Below, piece by piece: positions 33,608-43,423 of a stretch of 64,000 nucleotides of DNA. Location: assembly GCA_031841125.1 (NCBI GenBank), contig CM063113.1, positions 41,136,197 through 41,200,196 of the forward strand. Reading direction: 5' to 3'. Position 1 is the first letter of the stretch; every line of letters starts with the position of its first letter. Position numbers and translations under genes: made by a program. This stretch comes from Acanthococcus lagerstroemiae (lineage: Eukaryota > Arthropoda > Insecta > Hemiptera > Eriococcidae). Under the pieces are notes generated by a model, which saw only the letters and a list, made by a program, of their open reading frames with translations, had not been told where the DNA came from and searched no databases.

Positions 33608-36089
33608 CTGTAATTTAAGTTGGAAAATGAGTTAGACATTTTACAGAAAGTTGGCTGAATATAGACGGAAAGTGGCACCGTAGTGGTGTCAATGAGTGAG
33701 GATCCCTGTTCTCCCCATGATAGTGTTTGTCAGTTGAAGACCTCTGATGATGTATTCGTTTCGAAAAGGGAAACATCGCTGGTGACAGACAGACAGGGCT
33801 GCAGAAAGAAAGTAATTAGACGTGTTAGTGCTGATGAGATCTTGGCCGTTGACTTGGATTTTCCTCTCAAGAAAGGAAGAAGCATTCATTTTTCGGAAAA
33901 GGAATTCGGGAGACTAGATTGACTCTCGGTTCCCGAAACCTGACTTCGGCTCATGAAAGCGGTGTTACATTGGTAGGTGTTCAGTAATGGATCGACGCAG
34001 ATGGAAGCATTGGAATAACCGAGAGACATAAAGGAAACTTCACTTTAGAGTCAGTATCTTACCTTCGTGTTAGCTTTTGTCTGTGGACCCGAACACTAGA
34101 CATTTTGTATGCAGAGAGATTATTCGATGTTATTAATAATTACTAATAATTGCTTCCAGAGGTATACGGATGATAGGTCGGGCCTGAATATAGTTAATTA
34201 CATTTCAAATTTGCCGAGTAGGTTAGTCAGGTTTGGAAACGGGGAAGAATTAACTGTCATAGAAGAATTTTTTGTTGAACTTGTTGAAAATGCTCTCTTG
34301 AGTACCCACAAGTCACTACCCTCATCTGATCTGGCTTGCTGACTCCTTAGATGGGCTCAACATCCTTTCTCGCCTCCAAAAAATAGGTTTTTCTTTAGAA
34401 TTTCGAAAATTATAAAATTACAGAAATAATTTCCAAACAAAAATTGTTCTACAACGTATTATTCATAAAATAAACTTGTTATATGCTACCTGCACATCAA
34501 ACGTCGGAAATAAGATGAGGGGGACGAGTCAAAATATCGCACTATAGCATTAACGAAGGCCTGACAGAGGGAAGAAGACATCAAAATGCCCCAAAGTGCA
34601 GTAGAAATGTTTAATCATTGCTTGGCAAGATAATTAAACTGTATTTTTACATTAATTTGACTCAGTTTTGAGAATCGAGGCATCTAAAGTGGCATTTCTT
34701 TTTTGGTATGCCTATACTTTTTTTTAAAATAATACTTAGATTATATATGTAGTAGAGAATTTGCAATACGTTTACAGCGGAGAAGTATGAGAATTTAGGA
34801 AGGGGGCGACTTTTGTCCACGACGATAGCGACATCTTGCCCACGGTAGAAGCATTGATATCCACGACTATGGACGATCTGACGGCGATGTTGAAGTCAAA
34901 ATGGAGAAATTTGAACGATACCACATAAAAACGGCAGTATTATAGGGTTTGCAGAGTTACTGAGCTCATTTTTGTTAGTAGTGTGGCCGTATGTTTTGGA
35001 AACTGTCGCACTTCAGCCCTCACTATTTGGATAACCAACTATGCCTCTTGTTCACGACTTCTATCTTTTCAGTACTTCCCGATGTTTCTTTTTTTCTTCT
35101 GTTGTCCAATTCATAATTTCTTCTCCTTATTTTTCATTTTACTATTCTCATTTTGTCTTCTGTTTTATGAAAATGAACGAAATCAATCTTCGCTGATGCA
35201 AGGCTTCAAACTTCAAACTGCTCTAATACAACCTGCTTACCAATTCATTTTTGTGTGTTTTCTATAATTGGATGTTTCGTAATTGACTTTTAAATAATTT
35301 TATTATTTTTGTATTTCTTGTATTTTCTGCAATTTCTGATTCTGTTCTGGGTTTCTGTCTTATTCATTTCAATTTCTGTGAAAATAATTTCTAGTCATGA
35401 AAATGCAAACGCAACAAAACGTTGCCGAGCTGATGATGATGACAGCAAAACAGGGCCTTAACCAAGAGGAGTTGCCACTTTTTATTTGCCCCTTGCCCCT
35501 GTAGTCACTTCGTTTGCCTACCTCCCTCCCCTTTTGCAAAACATAGGGAGAAAGACCTACTAATTTTGTTTAATTATTATGACTAAAATGTGCTCCTGCT
35601 GATACAGGAGTCTGCTGGCTGTGGCCTTCCAACGAAATCATGAGCACGACTGCGCGTCCCTGTCTTTTTAAGAACTAAGACATTTTTTATATTTCTAGTT
35701 TATTTTTATTGCCTCATCTTATCATAGATTGCATGTCTGATGTCTTGAGTCTCAGCACCTGGACTTTCTTTTTGGAGATGAGGAACGAGAGGCAGAGACA
35801 GAATACGAACACTTATGTTCGATGTCGTATCAGCCAGAGTCTCCCCTCTTCCCGATGAAAAGGGAGATCATGCTGTTAATATGTATAGAGATCTTTCCTT
35901 TTCCTTTCGATTTTGTTGAGAAATAAGGGATTTTGAAATGAACCAGTGAAAAATTGCAAAAATTTGTCGAAAAAATGACGAATCGCGAATCAATCACTAT
36001 TACACTATTCGTGTATAGTTCGTCTCGATTTCGTATTTCACGTGATTCGCGAATCAGGCGAGGAATAATGGGCGAAATACGCGAAAACA

Positions 36090-37040
36090 TGACAGTTTTG
36101 GTTTGAACCCCGAGAATAAAGTTGTATTTTGTATAAACTCCGATGGTCTTTGAAGAATTTTATCGAAAATCTTCAGAAAAAACTCCGACAATTTCCAAAG
36201 AATAATTTTATTGGAAATCTTTGAGAAGAATCTCCGATGATTTTTAAGGAATATCATCGGAAATTTTTGGGAAAAAATTCTAATAATTTCCGAAGAATTG
36301 AGACTAATTTTCTACTCATGCAGTGGGATCGGAGATTTTCCCCGAGGATTTTCGACGAAATCCTCCAAAAGCCATCGGTGTTTTTCCCCAAATACAATAA
36401 TAATTTACGATGAAATTCTTCAAGAATGATGGGAAAACATTGTTAATTTTTTCCCGAAGATTTCCGATGAAATTCTCCAGAAATCATCACACATTGTTCT
36501 CAAATAAGATTTCGGATAGAATAATTATTGGAGATTTTCCTCGCACATTTCTAATGAAATTTTTCGGAAATCAGCGGTAATTTATCCCAAAGATTTCCGA
36601 TGCAAATCTCTGGAAATCATCTAAACTTTTTTCTGAATCCTTCAAAAATCATCACAGATACTTCGAGGATTTCCGATAAAATCCTTTGGAATGATTGGAG
36701 ATTCCCCTAAATCCGACAAAATTCTCCTGAAATCATCGGAGACGTTTCTCAATGATGTTCGATGAAATTCTTCGTAAATGATCGGAAAGTTTTCTTCAAT
36801 ATTTTCGATAAAATTCCTTGGGCACTATCTTTGGAAATCATAGAAATCTTCTCGAAGATTTTCAATGAAAATCTCCGGAAATCATCAGACATTGTTCTCA
36901 AAAATTTCTGATAAAATAATCGTGAGAGATTTTCCCCGAACATTTCAGATAAAATTCTTTGGAAATCATCGGTAATTTGTCTCAAAAATTTCCGATGAAA
37001 ATCTCTGGAAATCACTGGAATTTTTTTCTGAATCCTCCAA
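36090..37040. repeat. Degenerate ~48-bp tandem repeat
   Basis: Words such as TTTCCGATGAAATTCT, GGAAATCATCGG and TTTTCCC recur about every 45-60 bp over ~950 bp. The first units (about 36,135-36,275) have a 45-48 bp period; later ones are more irregular. Minus-strand frames across it (e.g. 36,749-37,168) are repeat translations, not a gene. Confidence 0.75.
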
Positions 37041-37096
37041 ATTTCCCAGGGCGGTTTAGCATTTTTTTTTCCTGAATCCACTGGCCTGAAAAATAC

Positions 37097-37133
37097 TTGC
37101 CTCGCGACAAAACGGAGAAATGTCGCGAGGCAA
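37097..37133. repeat. 13-bp-arm hairpin TTGCCTCGCGACA
   Basis: Perfect arms at 37097-37109 and 37121-37133 with an 11-bp loop. Just after it, an AAATAAAAATTTCCATGGAA segment followed by a TTGTGACCATGAAGAG box recurs as a direct repeat (about 37,140-37,205 and 37,440-37,505). Confidence 0.7.
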
Positions 37134-37652
37134 AGAAGAAATAAAAATTTCCATGGAAAGTGGACCACTAAACTAAATTGTGAACCGATTTGTGACCATG
37201 AAGAGCTAAATCATACGGATTGGCTTCACGCAATACGTACCGCTGAACTGAACTGGAAATGAGAAGAGAAAACAAGTAACCTCGTTTCTCGAGGAGGTTC
37301 GGCAAAAAGCACGCATCTTGATTCTCGACAAGAAATATTGGGGGGAAAATCCATGGAAGAATTAATAAATAATTCGACCTAATCCTACACTCAAAAAAGA
37401 AAATTCCATGGAAATTTCTATTCAATGCAGAAGATGGCTGGAAGAAATAAAAATTTCCATGGAAATTTGATCATTGAACTGCATGAATTGTGACCATGAA
37501 GAGTTAAATCATACCGCTGCTTGAAACGTGTATAGTGGCATAACTGCAAAATCAGTCAATTTGCAGTTAGCACGCCTGTTGTATTCCAAATACACTAATG
37601 CAAGTATAGCAACATGACCAAACACGGAGGAGGGCACATTAACTCTGAGAGA

Positions 37653-37716
37653 AGTTGTGTCAGTGTTGCATTATGTGAAATTCGTACTTACTTGTTAAAG
37701 CAACACTGACACAACT
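37653..37716. repeat. 17-bp perfect inverted repeat AGTTGTGTCAGTGTTGC
   Basis: Arms at 37653-37669 and 37700-37716 are perfectly complementary with a 30-bp loop. No gene is near. It is probably the core of a small MITE. Confidence 0.75.
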
Positions 37717-37920
37717 ACCACAGATGAACAATAGTCTAAGTGTCTAAGTGTACGTTCTGCCACACTGTTGCATTGAAATCACAATTTTGAAATTAATAGT
37801 GTTATACTGTGTCGGTAGTGTGTAATGATGATGACGTCATATAAGTATTTATGATAAAATTGGACTGTTTGAAGTATTATGGACGATGTATGACAATAAA
37901 GATGAATATCATCTCCGAAA

Positions 37921-38320
37921 TAGCGATCGATTTTAAGTGAACAACGACCTAAGTGCAAAAAGGGGTAACTATGGCGTACATATTGAAGTTGGGAAAACTT
38001 TATGTACTAGCTCTTCTAGTACATGGACAATACTACTTTTACACATTTATTGAGGTCTCACAAAATATTTCTTCATTGCATAAGAATAATTTGAAAATTT
38101 TGCGTTCTTTTAAACTCTTGATCGGTTTTCAAGTGAACAACGACCTAGCTGCAAAAAGGGGTAACTATTGGGTACATTTTGAAGTTGGGAAAATTTCACG
38201 TACTAGTTCTTCTAATGCATCGTCAATACTACCTTTACTCATTTATTGGGGTCTCACAGAATATTTCTTCATCGCATGAGAATAATTTAAAACTTTTGCA
38301 TTCGTTTAAACTTGTTTTTT
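37921..38320 (+). repeat. Tandem duplication of a ~195-bp unit
   Basis: Copy 1 starts near 37,930 and copy 2 near 38,130. Both begin AAGTGAACAACGACCTA, then GCAAAAAGGGGTAACTAT, and share TCTCACA.AATATTTCTTCAT further on. They differ by scattered substitutions. A 108-codon plus-strand frame crosses both but looks like repeat translation. Confidence 0.8.
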
Positions 38321-38435
38321 GAAGAAGTGACTTTTTTGCAGTCGTGCCATTGTACGTTTCAGGCAGCGATACACGGATAGAAGTAACGCTCAAACAGTCT
38401 GCAGCCTGTTGGTAAATTTCCATAGAATTAGACTT

Positions 38436-39412
38436 AAGGTCCAGTGGGGTAATTGCAAAATCAGCTGTTGGAGGCAAAGAAACATAATAATTTGACCGCG
38501 GCATCTATTGGTACATTAGGGCACATCTATTCCTTATATACTCACCCGGCCTGAACATTTTATCAGTGCGCTCGTTTGTTCTGTGGAAATGTTTTCATCA
38601 TCACATGTCGAAATCACTCCTAAGTGAAGTGGAGGTGGAGGTAGTTGTTTTTAAAAACGGCCGAAAGTGTATCCAGTGAAATTTTTTTGAAAATATATTT
38701 ATCTGTTAATTATTACAAAAGATTCAAGTTTAAGGTAAGACCATTGATTTTGAAAAAATTTAATTACATTGGCGGAAATATGTGTTTTTGCATTTACCCC
38801 AAGGAAAAGTCATGCTGGGGCAATTGCAAAATCAATACAATTTTGCATTTACCCCAACATTTTTTTAAAATGATTTTTAGGTTTAAAACGGTCCGAAAAT
38901 ACCGTTAAGATAATCGAAATTTTGTATTTTCTAATAAAATACATTTCTACTTATGATAAATCATCATTTTTTAAAATCTTTAGCTTATTTTTTTTATTTT
39001 TTTTTTTAATTAAAGATTTTTTCCACTCCACTGAAAAATTTCTTCTCAAGTAGATAACTCCTAGAAATTTTGACCGAACGAAGCTTATGAATAGATCAAA
39101 AGTTAGTAAATTTCATGTAGAATACCGTGAGATGATCAAAACTGCAAAACAATAAGGCCTCGCAAAAATAATGTACGATTTTGCATTTACCCCATGATGG
39201 GGTAAATGCAAAAACGTGACTGAAAAGTTTCAAAATTCCACTTTTCCAAAAAGTTGTAAATTTATTGGTACAAAATTTTTCCCACTGAATGAGAACCCCT
39301 CAAAGCATGTGTGACAGAAATTTGATGTTGATTGATGCCATAGAGTGGTCACAGTGAGTCGGCAAAGTATCACTAATCAAAAAGTCGTTTGCAATTACCC
39401 CACTGCACCTTA
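38436..39412. mobile_element. TIR element with AAGGTSCAGTGGGGTAATTG ends
   Basis: The left end AAGGTCCAGTGGGGTAATTG and the inverted right end AAGGTGCAGTGGGGTAATTG match except one base. Inside, the word TTTTGCATTTACCCCA or its complement recurs about five times, so the ends' GGGGTAA motif is also subterminal. The element is ~975 bp with no transposase, of unknown superfamily. Confidence 0.75.
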
Positions 39413-39979
39413 CTTTTCAAAAAACGATTGCAATCAGAAATATTTTTGAAATTCTTTTCAAAGGTATGATTAGGAGAAGTAACGCTAAAAAAGTGACACT
39501 TCTTTCGATCAGCTGTTTTTTTACGCGGTGCTCCAAGGCTACGCTCAAAAAGTAACGTTTTTTTCGTTTACGTGCCAAAGTAAAGACATGAAAATATCAA
39601 AACATCTTCTTCTACTACAAAGTTTAATAATTTCGTAGGGTATTTGCGTTGTTCCAAGTTGGAAATGATTTCTTTTAAATAATCCGCTGAAGTTTGGGAC
39701 CGCATTCTAAATTTTGTTTGATGTATCAGTAATTCATCATGAATTCTCTAACGTAAATTAATTTGTGGGACTACGGGGGAGGGGGGTAACTTTATTAATA
39801 ACGGATTTGGGCTTAAGATCACTGCCGTAGTAACACTTAAAGGAATTTAAAATGCTCAATTTTTCAGCACTCTTCTTCAAGTTTTCACGTCATCACGGTA
39901 CAACTAATTCACCCAACCCCGCAGCCGAAATGCAACCGCCTCCATATTTAATTGTTGTATTCGCAACATTAAGTTCTAG
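39413..39979. other. No gene seen
   Basis: AT-rich spacer between two transposons, with one G-run at about 39,775. No ORF that I can support. Confidence 0.4.
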
Positions 39980-40179
39980 CTAGAGCTCGGATTATTATGA
40001 TTTGTCATGTTTTCCTACATTGGAGAAGATCGCGCATATCGTGCAGATCTTTGCGAACCATACCATTCTGAGTAAAATGAGCCCAATTTGATAGTACATA
40101 TTTTGTATATTTCGGGTATAAATGCATGTTTTTGCGTATTTTAGACGTTTTAAGCGCATATTCGCCAGATTTTGACCAT

Positions 40180-40785
40180 TTTTAGGGTCAGCTAGACCCT
40201 ATTGCGATCGCTTTTTATTCTTCAAGTTGTTCAGTACTCAGACGTTATCAAGTGGCAATATCGATGGCGAGTCTGTTGTAGTTCGTAGTTTCGTAGGATG
40301 TTTATTATTGATGAATATAGAGAGCGTTAATGTTTAGCAGAATTCAGATGATAGGAATTGCAGCATTTGCCGACCCTAGTCGTGCAGCATTGCTGCTTGT
40401 TTTTAGGGTCGGCTAGACCCTATTGCAATCGCTTTTTATTATTCATGTTCATGTTCTTCAAGTTGTTCAGTACTCAGACGTTATCAAGTGGTAATATGGA
40501 TGGCGATTCTGTCGTATAGTGGTGGGCGATGTATCGATGCATCGCTCGATACATCGATATATTTTCCATAAAGAAGGTGTATCGATGCATCGATACACAA
40601 TTTCCAAAGTATCGAAAACATCGATGTATAAATGTATCGATACTGCCCATCACTACTGTCGTAGTTCGTATAGTTTTGTAGGATGTTTATTATTAATGAA
40701 TATAGAGTGCGTTAATGTTTAGCAGAATTCAGACGATAGGAATTGCAGCATTTGCCGACCCTAGTCGTGCAGAGTTGCTGCTTGT
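40180..40785 (+). repeat. Tandem duplication of ~225 bp, second copy split by a MITE
   Basis: Copy 1 (40,180-40,400) and copy 2 (40,401-40,785) share GCTAGACCCTATTGC, GTTGTTCAGTACTCAGACG, AGGATGTTTATTATT and GCATTTGCCGACCCTAGTCG. Copy 2 holds 147 extra bases, which are exactly the MITE at 40517-40655 plus one duplicated 8-bp target. Confidence 0.9.
40517..40655. mobile_element. hAT-type MITE with 8-bp target duplication
   Basis: This 139-bp element has ends TAGTGGTGGGCGATGTATCG and, inverted, TAGTGATGGGCAGTATCG. Its inside is rich in ATCGAT/GTATCGA. It is flanked by CTGTCGTA on both sides (40509-40516 and 40656-40663). The tandem copy at 40,180-40,400 is the empty site. Confidence 0.95.
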
Positions 40786-41137
40786 TCGGTCAATTTTGGA
40801 AATTTTGGCCAAAACTTTTTTTTTTTTCAATATTTCTGTTCCACTGGAAATGGCAAACCTGAAAAAACCAAGAAATTTTGAAGAAAAAAATTTTTTTGTA
40901 CTGATACATCAAAAGTACTACAATTTAAATCTGAAAATCAATACGAAAGTGACTGATTCCAGAACGCATTCTACTACCTTCAAATTAAAAAATCCTTTCA
41001 AAAGATACCCATATCGATGTTGCATAAAAGTGCATTTTTGCTAGATAAGTGCATATTTTGTCATATTTTGACAAAATAAATGCATGTTTTATGCGCATAA
41101 AAGAATTTTTTAAGTGCATGATAATTCGAGCTCTAGT

Positions 41138-41690
41138 GATAACGTACACGCGCTGACATGAAAACCCGTTCTTCGCTAAGCAACGCGTACACGTTGCGCG
41201 TTACGATAATTCCCCTTTGGTGCGACTCTGTGTGTAGACATGAGTAATGAGCACCTCTCGGCAAAATTTCCGGACGCCGCCGGCACAAGGGCATTTGAAT
41301 GCAAGGCGATTGCGATTACATACTTCGTGCAGTTACGTCAGTAGGTTTCGCCTCTTGCCGATGTAGTAAACTTTGCACTTGGTAATCGCATACTTTCCGC
41401 AACCATTGTATAATCTACTAATTAATATCTTCTTTTGAGTTATTCTTCGAAAATGTTGATATTTCAGTCCCCAGCAGTTATCTCACAAGCTATTAATGAT
41501 ACGGCCAATTATTTTTTCTTTTCTTCGTTGATAGATATGACTTAGTTCTACTTTTTCAAGCTTTCAGAAGATAGTCCAGGGAAATTAGTATTTTTGATGC
41601 AATTAATTGCAGCACTGCTGAAACTTGGTACGATTGTTTAGTACCCTCTTCGGAAAAGCCCTGTAATCTCCCCTCCTCCCCCGGTGTGAG
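41138..41690. other. No gene seen
   Basis: Mixed-composition spacer. There are short GC-rich patches near 41,270 and C-runs near 41,665-41,720. No ORF that I can support. Confidence 0.4.
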
Positions 41691-41699
41691 CATCACCCC

Positions 41700-42500
41700 C
41701 CAGAGTCCAAACGTGCCCCCGGAAACCCGTTATCTCCTGGATTTTTTCTGTGTATATTTTCTTCTCTCTTTGAACTCACGATTTGTAAAGAGAGTGTTTC
41801 AACTAACTTATATACTTCACAAAATTCTATGAGCCTTGACCTTCTTCCATTTCGTTTTCTTAAACCATATTCTCCGCATACCCCTTTTTCTTTACCTCCT
41901 CCTATTCTGGCCTTCTAATCTCCCATTATAATTACATTTTCTTTTCCTTTTACCTTGCTTATCACTAAAGATACTCGTTTAGCTGAAATTTTCACCATTA
42001 ATATTCTCTTTACTACGAGTATGTTGGCTATAAACGTTGCACTTTATTCCTTACTGTCTTTATTCATAATAAACCTACGCCTGCTTGCCTTCTTTCCGCT
42101 GCTGTATTAATTATTCTTGATACTCTCAGGTCGAAACAATCTCTTTCTTCTGGTCAAATCACTTCACTAATTCCTTTTCATCTTTTTCTTCACATTTTCT
42201 ACTTGCAATTTGCCTATCTCCTATCTCATTCAGTGTCCTCACATTCCATAAATTATCCCTATTCTCAATTCTGGTAGTTTCTCACTTGGTAGTCTCAGCT
42301 CGTCGGACATCTGAATGGGAGACTTTTTACGCCCGGAATTATTATTTACTGTGTAAGTTGTGATCATCATTGTGGTGGTGGTGACGCATCTCTAAAAGAA
42401 AATACTTATGTAGTCTCCCCTTGTTTTCATCAGGATGTATCTGTCGAAGTTCTCATTCTTTTTTAAGCTCCATCCCCCCGCTAAAGTAACACACTTAGAG
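41700..42500 (-). pseudogene. LINE endonuclease relic, second copy of the 14,480-15,240 family
   Basis: This segment aligns with 14,480-15,240 in order and strand. Shared are the ACTTCACAAAATTC block (a relic of CEEY..V.N.LF on the minus strand), CTCATTCAGTGTCCT, ACATTCCAT, CATCTGAATGG and the TGTGGTGG end. All frames are broken. No reverse transcriptase follows directly on its minus-strand 3' side. Confidence 0.65.
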
Positions 42501-43172
42501 GGGACGCTGTGTTTATAAAATATAATTTAAGGTGACCTCCAAACTGTGACTTGGAAGAAAATCGAGAGGTCAACAGAAAAATACTTTTCCCCCTCATATA
42601 CTACTGGTAAAGCCCTAGAACACCCGAATGAAGACACAGCCATTTGCTATCCAGTTCGATTCCTTGTCAAGAAAATCGGTTGTACGGTAAACACCATAAA
42701 CCAGTTTTGGTTTCACGGAAGAAGCTATAGATAGAAAATGGACTGTGTTTTCACTTGAGTATTCTAGGACTCAACTGTTGTTAGTACTAGCTTAGTGCTC
42801 ACCATTTCTTGTTTATTAAATGAAAATAAATCTGCTCCCTGTCCGTCTATATAGATTCTCATTTTATCACACTAGGGGACGAGGACGGATGGAAAAATTA
42901 CAAAATTCTAAGTACCTCGAGTCTTTGCCGCCTCTGTGGTTCGCCTCTCAGGTGCGCACGAACAAATTTTGAATTCATATCGGTATAGTGGTATTTTCTG
43001 CTGCCGCTCCTATTCGGAACTGTTGTTGATCACTCACTTTGAAAGACCGGGAACACGATTTTGTAAAGTGGTTCACGTTTTCCCTCTCGGTTTTTCCTCT
43101 CACGAGTTGTACTGCTCGATCTGCGAGAATCCGAGAAAATGCGTCACCTGGAAGATCAATATAGTGTCTTGT
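42501..43172. other. No gene recognised
   Basis: Open frames of 60-80 codons exist (plus 42,936-43,178; minus 42,975-43,175) in somewhat GC-richer DNA, but no motif is recognisable and they overlap each other. Left unassigned. Confidence 0.4.
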
Positions 43173-43423
43173 CAATAACCGAACGTTTAACCGAAATATT
43201 TGATTATTTTACTCCGGTTAACTTATTACATATTTTCGGTTATTTCTAAGTATAAAAAATAACCGAATAACCGTATATTATGATTGCAATAACCGGTGAA
43301 AATAACCGAGAACGTTAGCATTTTCTCTAAGCTCTATTCTGAATCTGAGTCTCAAAACTAGTTCACAAATTAATATTAATATTTAATAATCAATAATTTA
43401 CTCTGCTCGTAATAATTATTCCA

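Larger units (their letters stand above)
28040..35945 (-). repeat. Segmental duplication block A (carries ankyrin gene A)
   Basis: From the GACAGGTTGGAATTCTTC block (about 28,064) to about 35,945, this DNA is collinear with 53,166-60,615, both in the gene and in its flanks. Downstream of the gene (28,040-29,323) and upstream (33,608-35,945) the two copies align with many small indels. Block A has ~430 bp (about 34,640-35,060) that B lacks. It lacks ~440 bp present in B and C just after the gene (junction near 29,405). Small plus-strand frames at 28,700-29,017 and 35,040-35,267 have partners in B but differ by frame-shifting indels or are low-complexity. Confidence 0.9.
39980..41137. mobile_element. 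TIR element with CTAGAGCTCG ends, internally duplicated
   Basis: The left end CTAGAGCTCGGATTAT and the inverted right end CTAGAGCTCGAATTAT are followed on both sides by ATG/CATG and TGCAT words. The middle holds a tandem duplication and a later MITE insertion. No intact transposase. A 109-codon plus-strand frame near 40,715-41,044 is not recognisable. Confidence 0.55.

Noticed and set aside
29372..33613. Long plus-strand frames opposite ankyrin gene A (60-134 codons, every ~303 bp)
   Set aside because: They are antisense shadows of the ankyrin modules; their spacing equals the module length and they show no independent motifs. The same holds for 55,009-58,232 and 62,212-63,716.
33689..33889. 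Minus-strand frame as possible first exon of ankyrin gene A
   Set aside because: It lacks a signal-like hydrophobic core and a conserved donor; the block B counterpart (58,477) diverges in frame.
34050..34100. Minus-strand ATG followed by an AG/GTAAGA donor near 34,065 as first exon of gene A
   Set aside because: Block B has a stop and a different donor at the matching place (about 58,690), so it is not conserved.
35040..35267. Hydrophobic plus-strand frame (FFCCPIHNFFSLFFIL) also present at 59,471-59,659
   Set aside because: Similarity is explained by the duplication, and it is T-rich low-complexity DNA. Without a test of substitution pattern I do not call it a gene.
36749..37168. 139-codon minus-strand frame
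   Set aside because: Its sequence follows the ~48-bp repeat words, so it is repeat translation.
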